A stretch of DNA of 64,000 nt, taken from assembly GCF_017652985.1 (NCBI RefSeq), contig NZ_JAGGDJ010000029.1, forward strand, positions 1 to 64,000, in the 5' to 3' direction. This DNA comes from Paenibacillus artemisiicola. GTDB lineage: Bacteria; Bacillota; Bacilli; Paenibacillales; Paenibacillaceae. The translations under genes were made by a program, and so were the position numbers. The notes under the pieces are model-generated. The model was not told the origin of the DNA. It searched no databases and saw only the letters and a program-made list of their open reading frames with translations. Shown in pieces: positions 31,602 through 40,017 of the stretch; the first letter of the stretch is position 1, and every line of letters starts with the position of its first letter.

Positions 31602-33449
31602 ATGGCACGTCATACGGAGCGCAAGCTGCATCCGATCCAGCACTACGTCCGAATCATCCTGATCATCTCGTTCTCCGCGCTGATCCTGGATTTCATCATC
31701 AGCTTCGCGTCGATCGCGATCGTCAAGCAGCAGTCGGCCCGGGATTTGCGGGACACGTCCTACCTGTACATCAACCGGATCAACGCCGACTTCGCCTACA
31801 TCAACCACTTCATGGGCTGGACGCTCGCCAACGACGAGAACGTCAAGGTGATGAACGCGCACGCCCCGGACGAACCCGAGTTCCTGAAGGCGAACAAGAC
31901 GCTGTACCGGCGCTTCGTCGAGGTGCAGAAGGGCTACGGCGAGCAGTACAATTTCTTCCTCTACTTCGACAAGAAGGATTACTTGCAGAACTGCGCCCCC
32001 ATGGGCATGACGTACAAGGAATATCAGGCGCTGCAGAAGCAGGTCGGCCTCTATATCAAAGACAAGGTGTACTACGAGAAGCTGTATTCGTGGTGGTCGA
32101 CCGTCCAGCTAGCCGGCAAATCCTTCATTCTCAACATCGTCCCGTACCATGACAGCTACCTGATCTGCCTGATCTCGGCGGACGACCTGATCCGCCCGCT
32201 GCGCGAGACGAACCTCGGCGAGAACGGCTACGCGTCGCTGATCAGCGAGGACGGCAGCCGCGTCACGAGCCCGATCTCGAACAAGGGCAAGCTGCTGGAC
32301 CCGAGTCCCGCGCGCGCCGCCCTGCTCGACCTGGTCCAGCCGAAGACGACGGTGAACGGCGCCTTCACGAACGCGTCCTTCTACGTGCAGCTCGTCATCC
32401 AGTTCGGAGCGTTCGAGAAAATCATGATCGCCCAGCTGCTCATCGTGCTGCTGGCCGTCATCATCGCCGCGAGCCTGTGCTTCATCCTGCTCTACTTCAA
32501 GCACAAGGTGCTCCAGCCGATCAAGAGCTTCTCCTACAACCTCGCCTTCTGGACCGGCGACGGCGAACCGATCGACGTGCAGAGCAGCAAGATGGCGGAG
32601 CTCGAGAAGGCGAACCGGCAGTTCCGGATCCTCGTGAAGCAGATCAAGGAATACAAGATCGACATCTACGAGCGCGAGCTCGAGAAGCAGCGCATCCAGC
32701 TGGATTACATGAAGCTGCAAATCAAGCCGCATTTCTTCCTGAACTGCCTCACGACGATCCACAGCATGGCGCAGATGGGCATGGACGAGGAGATTCAGCA
32801 GATGGCGCTGTCGACGTCGGCGTATTTCCGGTACATCTTCCGGGAAGGCCGGGATTTCGTGCGGCTCGCGGACGAGCTCGAGCATGTGCGGATCTATCTC
32901 GAGATTCAGCGCAGCCGTTACCGCGACTCCTTCGTCTACCGGATCTCCCAAGCCGAAGACGCGCGGGACGCGCAGATTCCGCCGCTCGTGCTGCAGACGT
33001 TCGTCGAGAACGCCGTCAAATACGCGGTGTCCCGCGAGCACGAGACGTCGATCGCGATCGAGGTCGAGCGCCGCTTGCGCGAGGAGACGGAGGGCGGCGG
33101 CGTAACGGTGATCCGCATCGCGGACACCGGCCCCGGCTTCGCGCCGGACGTCCTGGCGAAGCTGCGGCGCGGGGAGCCGCTGGACCGATCGGGCGGGACG
33201 CGGATCGGCATCATGAACACCGTGCAGCGGCTGTCCCAGCTGTACGGCGACGGGGCGTCCGTCCGCTTCGGCGGCGCGGACGGCGGCGGCGCCCTCGTCG
33301 TGCTGGAGCTGCCGGAGCCGCCGGAGCCGCCGGATGCGGCGATAACGGGAACGGCGAGAGGGACGGGAGCGGCGAGGACAATGACCGGAACGACGGAAAC
33401 GGCGAATGGAGCATCGGGAACGGGGAATTCATCCGGAAAAGGAGCGTGA
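31602..33449 (+). CDS. YesM-type sensor histidine kinase
   Basis: A 615-residue membrane kinase of the LytS/YesM (HPK8) class. It has a first helix (about 18-42), an extracellular sensor of the dCache type (about 43-265), a second helix (about 268-292), a short HAMP-like linker, and the phosphoacceptor region 'QIKPHFFLNCLTTIHSMAQM' (His near residue 380). The ATP-binding domain shows the N box 'FVENAVKYAV' and 'IADTGPGF'. The last 45 residues are an unusual Gly/Thr/Ala/Pro-rich tail encoded by G- and A-rich repeats. It forms a pair with the AraC-type response regulator 4 bases downstream and should sense the sugar carried by the divergent importer. Confidence 0.93.
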   Translation: MARHTERKLHPIQHYVRIILIISFSALILDFIISFASIAIVKQQSARDLRDTSYLYINRINADFAYINHFMGWTLANDENVKVMNAHAPDEPEFLKANKTLYRRFVEVQKGYGEQYNFFLYFDKKDYLQNCAPMGMTYKEYQALQKQVGLYIKDKVYYEKLYSWWSTVQLAGKSFILNIVPYHDSYLICLISADDLIRPLRETNLGENGYASLISEDGSRVTSPISNKGKLLDPSPARAALLDLVQPKTTVNGAFTNASFYVQLVIQFGAFEKIMIAQLLIVLLAVIIAASLCFILLYFKHKVLQPIKSFSYNLAFWTGDGEPIDVQSSKMAELEKANRQFRILVKQIKEYKIDIYERELEKQRIQLDYMKLQIKPHFFLNCLTTIHSMAQMGMDEEIQQMALSTSAYFRYIFREGRDFVRLADELEHVRIYLEIQRSRYRDSFVYRISQAEDARDAQIPPLVLQTFVENAVKYAVSREHETSIAIEVERRLREETEGGGVTVIRIADTGPGFAPDVLAKLRRGEPLDRSGGTRIGIMNTVQRLSQLYGDGASVRFGGADGGGALVVLELPEPPEPPDAAITGTARGTGAARTMTGTTETANGASGTGNSSGKGA

Positions 33450-33453
33450 CGAG

Positions 33454-35061
33454 ATGAACGTGCTGCTCGTGGACGACGATTATTTCGTCGTGACCGCGCT
33501 GGAGACGAAGATCGACTGGGCGTTGCTGGGCATCGGGACGGTCCATACCGCCCATAACGTCGCCCAGGCGCGCGACGTCTTGATGCGCCATGACATTCAC
33601 ATCCTCGTCTCCGACATCGAGATGCCGCAGGGCAGCGGCCTCGAGCTGCTGGCCTGGATCCGCGAGGAACGGTACGACGTGCAGGCGATCTTCCTGACCA
33701 ACTACGCGGATTTCAACTACGCGCAGAAGGCGATCGAACTACGCAGCTTCGAGTACTTCCTGAAGCCGATCCAGTTCGACAAGCTGATGCTCATCCTCCG
33801 CAAGGCCGTCGAGCGGGCGAAGGAGCAGCAGCGCGACGCGCTTGCGATCGAGGAAGGCCGCTACTGGCAGCGGAACCAGGCGAAGATGCTGGAGCACTTC
33901 TGGCGGAAGCTCGTCAGCGGCAGCGCCTCCTCCCCGCTCCGGCCCGCCGAGATCGCGGACGCCGTCGAAGAGCAGCATCTCGGCTACGCGCTGGACGATT
34001 CCGTGCAGCCCGTGCTGCTGCGCCTCTTCCCGGAGGACGGCACCATGGGCCGGGAGGAGAAGCACCTGTTCGACTTCGCCCTGCAGAACGTCCTCCACGA
34101 GCTGTTCCGGCATCCGGCGTTCGCCGTCGAGACGGCGCTGGAATACAAGACGCATCAATGGATCGCCGTCTTGAAGTGGCACCGTCCGCCCGACGCCGGG
34201 GCGCTCGAGGCGCCGTGCGCGGCGTTCGTCGAGCAGGCGAGGCGCGCGCTCAAGAGCGACGCGTGCTGCCTCGTCGGCCGCGCCGGCCGGCTGGGCGGCG
34301 CGAGCGCGATCCTGCGGGAGCTGCTGCAGGCCAACGACGAGCTCGTGAAGCGCCGCAACCGGGTCTTCTTCGCGGACGCGGGCCGCGGGCCGGCCGAGGA
34401 CTGCTACCTCCCGCCGGACCTGGCGCGGCTGGAGGCGCGGCTGGATCAGGGCAAGCCCGCCGAATTCCTGGCGGAGACGTCGCGGTACTTGGACGAACAA
34501 GCGCGGCAGCCCGGCTTCACGACGCCCGTGCTCAATCTGTTCCGGCTCGACATGATGCAGCTCGTCTACGCCTTCCTCAAGTCGAAGGGCATCCAGGCGC
34601 ATCAGCTGTACGCCGGCCGGGCGAACGAGCGGCTGCTAGCCCAGTCGCTGCACTCCGTCGAGGACATGGAAGCCTACCTGCGCGCCCTGGTCGGGACCGC
34701 CATGGATTACCGCCGGTTCGCGGAGCAGCCGACGTCCGTCGCGGACGAGATCAAGCAGTACATCCGCGCGCATTACGGCGAGGACCTGACCCGCAACAGC
34801 CTCGCCGACGTCGTCTTCCTCCACCCGGACTACCTGGCCCGCCTGTTCAAGAAGGAGACCGGCGTCTCGCTCGGCGCGTACATCATCGAAGCGCGCATCG
34901 CGGCCGCGAAGCAGCTGCTCCGTTCGACCGGCCTGTCGGTGTTCGACGTGGCGAAGAAGGTCGGCTACGCCAACTACTCGTACTTCGCGAAGGTGTTCAA
35001 GCAGGAGGCCGGCGTGTCGCCGAACGAGTATAAGCTGGGGGAAAACGCGGGGCGGACGTGA
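33454..35061 (+). CDS. YesN-type response regulator with AraC DNA-binding domain
   Basis: A 535-residue regulator. The N-terminal receiver domain (about 1-120) has the acidic pocket 'VDDDYF', the phosphorylation Asp in 'ILVSDIEMPQGSG' (about residue 54) and Lys in 'YFLKPIQ'. A long middle domain follows (about 130-420). The C-terminal AraC-type double helix-turn-helix (about 430-530) contains 'ADVVFLHPDYLARLFKKETG' and 'VAKKVGYANYSYFAKVFKQE'. AAAGGAG precedes the ATG. Such YesN proteins activate adjacent sugar-uptake operons; the divergent importer at 27676-31277 is the obvious target. Confidence 0.94.
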   Translation: MNVLLVDDDYFVVTALETKIDWALLGIGTVHTAHNVAQARDVLMRHDIHILVSDIEMPQGSGLELLAWIREERYDVQAIFLTNYADFNYAQKAIELRSFEYFLKPIQFDKLMLILRKAVERAKEQQRDALAIEEGRYWQRNQAKMLEHFWRKLVSGSASSPLRPAEIADAVEEQHLGYALDDSVQPVLLRLFPEDGTMGREEKHLFDFALQNVLHELFRHPAFAVETALEYKTHQWIAVLKWHRPPDAGALEAPCAAFVEQARRALKSDACCLVGRAGRLGGASAILRELLQANDELVKRRNRVFFADAGRGPAEDCYLPPDLARLEARLDQGKPAEFLAETSRYLDEQARQPGFTTPVLNLFRLDMMQLVYAFLKSKGIQAHQLYAGRANERLLAQSLHSVEDMEAYLRALVGTAMDYRRFAEQPTSVADEIKQYIRAHYGEDLTRNSLADVVFLHPDYLARLFKKETGVSLGAYIIEARIAAAKQLLRSTGLSVFDVAKKVGYANYSYFAKVFKQEAGVSPNEYKLGENAGRT

Positions 35062-35075
35062 TCGTTCGTAACGTG

Positions 35076-35109
35076 AAAGAGGTCAACCGGGAAGCCGGTT
35101 GACCTCTTT
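35076..35109. terminator. bidirectional terminator between the regulator and the APH-like gene
   Basis: A perfect 15-bp stem (35076-35090 with 35095-35109) with a 4-base loop ends in T on the plus strand and AAA/TTT on the other. It separates two convergent genes. Confidence 0.9.
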
Positions 35110-35129
35110 TCAGCGCATCCCGCAATCCG

Positions 35130-36068
35130 CTAATCCATCGCAATGCCGACTGCTTGTTTCGCGAACGCGGCATAGGGTTGAACCAGATCGGACCTGCGAT
35201 TGATCGCCCATCTGAGGTTGTCGAAAGCCCTTAACAGCAAATAACGCCTGATGCCGGCAAGGTTTTCTCCGCCGAAGCCGTATCCGGCTAGAAAGGCTTC
35301 GAATTCCTCGGCCGTCGCGCTTTCCTCCAGCGCCAGCATCCGATAATGCATCAATTGAGCGATCGTTGCGTGCGGTACCGCGCTGACTTTCGCGTTCCAA
35401 TCCAGCAGTATGACTTGGCCGGCCGGATTGACCATCGTATTCTTCAAAGAGAGATCGCCATGGTTCAAGCCGAAGCGGAACGGTTCCCGCTTTAGAGCTT
35501 CAAACCGTTCTTTTATGCGCCGCGATTCCGCCAGAGTAATGACCCCGAGCTCAATCAAGCGGTCGTCTTCGGTCAGACTATGGATATTATGCTGCACATA
35601 CCCTAGCCAACTGCCGTCCGATCCCGCGTGAGGCGGGGACCGAAACTCGCCATGTACCGGATCGGCCAGATTCTCCCCATAGCCTTTCACCGGAATCGAA
35701 TGAATGCGTCTGGCATATTCGCCCAATTTTCTCCAAATTACGGACCGGGGTACGGTACTTTCTGCCCCGTTGTCTCCCTCGATAAAGGCTTGAATCATAT
35801 AAGCGGTGCCATCGGCCATACCGACGGACAACACCTCGGGTCCCGGAACGCCGACCGCTGCTGCTTGCCCGATGCACCATTTCTCTTTGACAAAGCCCGG
35901 ATAGGCAGCTTCGTCGTTCATGCGGACGACAACCTTGCGGTTCTCCGTTTCGACTGCGCACACCTGATTCATGCTGCCTTTGCCCGTGATCGGATAGGCA
36001 GTCGTTATGGGTTCCCGGAGGAAATCGCCGGCAATTCGCGCGGCTTGTTCGACTATAGCCTCTTTCAT
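35130..36068 (-). CDS. second APH-fold kinase, paralogue of 4355-5317
   Basis: A 312-residue APH/choline-kinase-fold protein with the catalytic 'LNHGDLSLKNTMVN' and 'ILLDWNAKV' (the usual DxG/DxD position reads DWN). The N-lobe 'YPITGKGSMNQVCAVETENRKVVVRMND' aligns with the paralogue over its whole length, as does 'GEFRSPPHAGSDGSWLGYVQHNIHSL'. Its DNA is clearly less GC-rich and uses more A/T-ending codons than its neighbours, which suggests later acquisition or duplication followed by divergence. The substrate is unknown. GGGAG precedes the ATG. Confidence 0.8.
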   Translation of the reverse strand: MKEAIVEQAARIAGDFLREPITTAYPITGKGSMNQVCAVETENRKVVVRMNDEAAYPGFVKEKWCIGQAAAVGVPGPEVLSVGMADGTAYMIQAFIEGDNGAESTVPRSVIWRKLGEYARRIHSIPVKGYGENLADPVHGEFRSPPHAGSDGSWLGYVQHNIHSLTEDDRLIELGVITLAESRRIKERFEALKREPFRFGLNHGDLSLKNTMVNPAGQVILLDWNAKVSAVPHATIAQLMHYRMLALEESATAEEFEAFLAGYGFGGENLAGIRRYLLLRAFDNLRWAINRRSDLVQPYAAFAKQAVGIAMD

Positions 36069-36372
36069 GGTCGCTGGCTCCCTTCGCCCTGCTTTGAATC
36101 GTTAAGATTACGAACGTTAAACCCGCTAAAATGCCGCACGTATAGGAACGCCCGCGAACCTAATTAGTTGCGCTTGGCGAACCGGCGTCCAATCCGGCGG
36201 CATGCGGCGGGAGGGAATTTGTGGTAGATTAAAGGAGAGAAGAAACGCAGCAGGCGACCGCAGCCGCACGGACGGATGGTTCACTTTCGGACAAAACGAG
36301 TAACGGGAAGAGGACGGGACGGGACGCGACTTGCAATCGGAGTCAAGCAACCATCGAAAAGGACGGTGCGAC
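36069..36372. other. 304-base intergenic region, no feature recognised
   Basis: This divergent region separates the second APH-like gene and the PRPP-synthetase homologue, so it must hold both promoters. I see no convincing -35/-10 pair. TAGATT at about 36225 followed by AAAGGAG is the best candidate on the plus strand. No small gene is evident. Confidence 0.5.
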
Positions 36373-37368
36373 ATGGAAAACGCCGGGATCAAAATTTTTG
36401 CGGGGAGCTCCGGGATCGCCTTCGCGCGGAAAATCTGCGATTACCTGGAAGTCGAGCTCGGCCGGTCCGAGACGATCACCTTCTCCGAAGGCAACACGTT
36501 CGTGCGGATCGGCGAGACGGTCCGCGACAAGGACGTCTATCTCGTCCAATCGATCGGCTTGAATCCGAACAACGAATTCGTCGAGATTCTGTTTTGGGTC
36601 GATGCGTTCAAGCGGGCGAGCGCCCACTCCGTGACGGTGATCATGCCGTATTTCAGCTACGCCAAGGGCGACAAGAAGGACGAACCCCGCGTATCCATCC
36701 GCGCGCGCGTCTGCGCGGAATCCATCGAGCTGGCCGGGGCGGACCGCATCGTGGCGATGGATCTGCACAGCCATCAGATTCAAGGCTTTTTCAAGAAGCC
36801 CGTGGACCATCTCTTCGCCTTGCCCGTGCTGTGCGAGGTCATCATGCGGATGCGGCTGGACGAGTTCGTCGTCGTCTCGCCGGACGCCGGGTTCGCGAAG
36901 CAAGCGCGCAAGTACGCGAATTACCTCGGCACCACGATGGCGATCGGGGACAAGACCCGCAAGGACCACCGGGAACGGGCCGAGATCATGGACATTATCG
37001 GCGACGTCCAAGGCAAGACGGCGGTCATCGTCGACGACTTCTCGCTGACGGGCGGCTCGATCGTGGAACTGTCGAAATGCTTGGTCGAGCGGGGAGCCAA
37101 GCGCATCATGGCCTGCTTGTCCCATGCGGTATTGAACGAGGCGGCCGTCCGCAAGATCGAAGCGAGCGCGATCGAGCGGCTGATCGTGACGGATTCCGTG
37201 GAGAATCCGCATCTCGTCCATTCCGCCAAAATCCAGTGCATCTCCGTGGCGCCGTTATTCGGCGAAGCCATCCGCCGCATTCACCGGAAGGAATCGGTGA
37301 GCCCGCTGTTCGAGCGCGTGCCGAGCAAAGTCGTGGCGTGCTCCACGGACGCGTTTCCGATCGACTAG
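36373..37368 (+). CDS. ribose-phosphate pyrophosphokinase (PRPP synthetase) homologue
   Basis: A 331-residue protein with the two-domain PRPP synthetase fold. Recognisable blocks are 'KIFAGSSGIAFARKICDYLEVELGRSETITFSEGNTFVRI' at the N-terminus, 'DLHSHQIQGFF' (about 135-145, the conserved metal and ribose-phosphate site), the flexible loop 'IGDKTRKDHRERAE' and the PRPP loop 'AVIVDDFSLTGGS' (about 218-230). The enzyme makes PRPP from ribose-5-phosphate and ATP for nucleotides, His and Trp. The PRPP loop departs from the usual VDDMIDTAGT, and the catalytic segment reads YAKGDKKDEPRVS, not YARQDRK, so this is probably a paralogue and not the housekeeping gene. ATG 36373 is preceded by AAAGGA. Confidence 0.8.
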   Translation: MENAGIKIFAGSSGIAFARKICDYLEVELGRSETITFSEGNTFVRIGETVRDKDVYLVQSIGLNPNNEFVEILFWVDAFKRASAHSVTVIMPYFSYAKGDKKDEPRVSIRARVCAESIELAGADRIVAMDLHSHQIQGFFKKPVDHLFALPVLCEVIMRMRLDEFVVVSPDAGFAKQARKYANYLGTTMAIGDKTRKDHRERAEIMDIIGDVQGKTAVIVDDFSLTGGSIVELSKCLVERGAKRIMACLSHAVLNEAAVRKIEASAIERLIVTDSVENPHLVHSAKIQCISVAPLFGEAIRRIHRKESVSPLFERVPSKVVACSTDAFPID

Positions 37369-37412
37369 CGCGGCGAAGCGAAGCATTCGCGATATTAACG
37401 ATTTAGGCCGTT

Positions 37413-37463
37413 AAACGGCGACAGCCCCGGACGCGATGATGCGGTCCGGGGCTGTCGCCGTTT
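37413..37463. terminator. 20-bp perfect hairpin between convergent genes
   Basis: The arms 37413-37432 and 37444-37463 are perfectly complementary over 20 bp with an 11-base loop. No T run follows on either strand beyond TTT. It separates the plus-strand PRPP-synthetase homologue from the minus-strand iolB and is long enough to block both transcripts or protect 3' ends. The bases 37464-37610 are T/C-rich low-complexity DNA without a gene. Confidence 0.65.
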
Positions 37464-37610
37464 GCGTATGCGGTTCGCTCGGGCGAACGCGCATGCTCCG
37501 TGCTCTGCTTGGCGTTTTCTGCTTGGCGTTTTCTGCTTCCCTTGCTCTTGTTTCCGTGCTCACCCTGCTCTGTTTTCGTGCTCTTCCCTTCGTGCCTCGC
37601 GGTCCGGGTC

Positions 37611-38429
37611 TTACTTCCCGGCCGGCTTCGGCATGAGCCACGCATGGTCGGGATCGTTATGGAACTTCCACGTCCGCACCGGTCCGGCCATGACGTTCAA
37701 GTAGTACGCGTCGTAGCCGGGCGGTGCCGACACGGGGTGATAGCCCCGCGGCACGAGCACGGCCTCGCCGTGCTTCACGGCCAGCGTCTCGTCCAGCGAG
37801 CGGTCGTCCGTGTACACCCGCTGCACCGCGAAGCCCTGCTCCGGCTGCACCTCGTAGTAGTACGTCTCCTCGAGCAGCGATTCCTCGGGCAAGTGATCCC
37901 GGTCGTGCTTGTGCGGGGGGTAGCTGGACCAATGGCCGCCGGGCGTGAACACTTCCACGACGAGCAGCCCGTCCGCCGCCTCGCCTTCCGGTAAAATGTT
38001 ATGGATGAGCCGTTCCGTGCTCCCCTGCCCGCGGACTTCGACGCCCACCTGCTCCGGCCCGATGAGCCGGGCGGGATGCGTGCCCTTGCCGGGCGCCCAG
38101 CAGACGGCGAGCCGCAGCCCGGTCACTGCCGCGACCTCGAACCGGTCGCCGCTCGGCACGTAGACGGCGTACGGCGGGATTTTCTCGAAGACGTTCATCC
38201 GTTCCCCGATATTCGTCCACGCCTGCTCCGCCGTCGCGACGTCCGCACGGCCCGCGAGCAGCACGAGGCATGCCTCGCGCTCCCCCGTCGGCACATTCAG
38301 CCGCGCCCCTTCTTCCAGTTGGTACACCTCGAAGCCGACGTACGTCCACCCCGCCGTCTCCGGCGTGATGCGCAGCAAGCTGCCGTCCGCGTCCGGCGTC
38401 CGGTTCGGTCTGACGATCAATTCGCTCAT
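37611..38429 (-). CDS. iolB: 5-deoxy-glucuronate isomerase
   Basis: A 272-residue bicupin enzyme of myo-inositol catabolism that converts 5-deoxy-D-glucuronate to 5-dehydro-2-deoxy-D-gluconate. The metal site is visible as 'PPHKHDRDHLPEESLLEETYYYEV' (about 172-195, two His and a Glu) and the later His in 'VPRGYHPVSAPPGYDAYYLNVMAG'. Length is typical (about 270). It is the last gene of the mannosidase/iol operon, 106 bases after iolA, with GAGAGGAG before the ATG. Confidence 0.96.
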   Translation of the reverse strand: MSELIVRPNRTPDADGSLLRITPETAGWTYVGFEVYQLEEGARLNVPTGEREACLVLLAGRADVATAEQAWTNIGERMNVFEKIPPYAVYVPSGDRFEVAAVTGLRLAVCWAPGKGTHPARLIGPEQVGVEVRGQGSTERLIHNILPEGEAADGLLVVEVFTPGGHWSSYPPHKHDRDHLPEESLLEETYYYEVQPEQGFAVQRVYTDDRSLDETLAVKHGEAVLVPRGYHPVSAPPGYDAYYLNVMAGPVRTWKFHNDPDHAWLMPKPAGK

Positions 38430-38535
38430 GATGCGCTCCTCTCAGGCGAGGCCGGGACCGCCGCAAGCGCCGGCCGCGGCCGCGGCATCGCTGCCGGCAG
38501 GCCGCGCGGCGGCGCCTCGCGTCCCGGCTCGGCGG

Positions 38536-39996
38536 CTACCAGCGCGCCGTCACCATTTTTTTCCGCGTGTAGAACTCCACGCCGTCTTGTCCGTTCGCGT
38601 GCAGGTCGCCGTAGAACGACTTCTTCCAGCCCGAGAACGGGAAGAACGCCATCGGCGCGGGCACGCCCAGGTTGATGCCGAGCATGCCGGCGTCGATCGT
38701 CTCGCGGAAGCGGCGCACGTGGCTGCCGTTCTGCGTGAACAGGCACGCGCCGTTCGCGAAGTCCGAGCGGTTCGCGAGCGCGATCGCCTCGTCCAGGGTC
38801 GCGACGCGCACGATGGACAGCACCGGCGCGAAAATCTCGTCCTTCCAAATCTTCATCTCGCTCGTCACGTGATCGAAGATCGTCGGGCCGACGAAGTACC
38901 CGTCGCCCGCGGCCGCCGCGTCCGCGCGGCCGTCCCGGCGCAGCACCGCGCCGTCCCGCTCGCCCGACTCGATGTACCCGAGCGTCCGGTCCTTGTGAGG
39001 GCCGCGGATGACCGGGCCGAGGAAGACGCCCTCGTCGAGGCCGTTCCCGATCGTGATCTTGTCCGCCGCCTCGACCAGCTTCGCGATGAGCGGCTCGGCC
39101 GCGTCGCCGACGGCGACGACGACGGAGCACGCCATGCAGCGCTCGCCCGCGGACCCGAAGGCCGCGCCGATGATCTGCGTCACCGCCGCGTCCAGATCCG
39201 CGTCCGGCATGACGATGGAATGGTTCTTCGCGCCGGCGAGCGCTTGGACGCGCTTGCCGTGCGCCGACGCCGTCTTGTAGACGTATTCGGCCACCGGCTG
39301 GGAGCCGACGAACGAGATCGCCTTGACGTCCGGGTGCTCCAGCAGTCCGTTCACGACGTCGTGCGCGCCGTGGACGACGTTCAGCACGCCGCCTGGCAGG
39401 CCCGCGTCGCGGAACAGCTCCGCGAGCCGGTTCGCGAGCAGCGGCGTCCGTTCGGACGGCTTCAGCACGAACGTATTGCCGCAGGCGATGGCGAGCGGGA
39501 ACATCCAGCACGGCACCATCATCGGGAAGTTGAACGGCGTGATGCCGCCGACGACGCCGACCGGGTAGCGGTACATGCCGGATTCCAGGTTCGTCGCGAT
39601 GTCGGGCAGCTGGCGGCCCATCATGAGCGACGGCGCGCCCGCGGCGAACTCGACGCATTCGATGCCGCGCAGCACTTCGCCGTGCGCTTCGGTGTAGCTC
39701 TTGCCGTTCTCCAGCGTGACGATGCGGGCCAGCTCTTCCCAGTGATCGACGAGCAGCTGCTGGTATTTGAACAGGATGCGCGCGCGGCGCGGAACCGGCG
39801 TCTTGCTCCACGTTTCGAAGGCCGCCTGCGCGGCGCGCACGGCGCCGTCCAGCTCGTCCTTGGACGAGAGCGGCGTATAGGCGATGATCTCGCCGGTGGC
39901 CGGATTATAGACCGGCTCGGAGCTGCCGGAGACGGAGGCGGTCCACTCGCCGCCGATGAAGTTGTTCAGAAGAGCCGGTGCGTTCGCGTGGGACAT
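38536..39996 (-). CDS. iolA: methylmalonate-semialdehyde dehydrogenase (CoA acylating)
   Basis: A 486-residue aldehyde dehydrogenase that converts malonate semialdehyde to acetyl-CoA at the end of inositol breakdown. The substrate Asn is in 'TPFNFPMMVP' (about 150), the NAD-binding 'SFVGSQPVAEYV' follows, then 'QALAGAKNHSIVMPDAD', which is diagnostic for this subfamily, and the catalytic Cys in 'GERCMACSV' (about 285). AAAGGAG precedes the ATG. It lies 21 bases after iolC in the same operon. Confidence 0.95.
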   Translation of the reverse strand: MSHANAPALLNNFIGGEWTASVSGSSEPVYNPATGEIIAYTPLSSKDELDGAVRAAQAAFETWSKTPVPRRARILFKYQQLLVDHWEELARIVTLENGKSYTEAHGEVLRGIECVEFAAGAPSLMMGRQLPDIATNLESGMYRYPVGVVGGITPFNFPMMVPCWMFPLAIACGNTFVLKPSERTPLLANRLAELFRDAGLPGGVLNVVHGAHDVVNGLLEHPDVKAISFVGSQPVAEYVYKTASAHGKRVQALAGAKNHSIVMPDADLDAAVTQIIGAAFGSAGERCMACSVVVAVGDAAEPLIAKLVEAADKITIGNGLDEGVFLGPVIRGPHKDRTLGYIESGERDGAVLRRDGRADAAAAGDGYFVGPTIFDHVTSEMKIWKDEIFAPVLSIVRVATLDEAIALANRSDFANGACLFTQNGSHVRRFRETIDAGMLGINLGVPAPMAFFPFSGWKKSFYGDLHANGQDGVEFYTRKKMVTARW

Positions 39997-40017
39997 ACGG
40001 ATGATCTCCTTTCGGGA

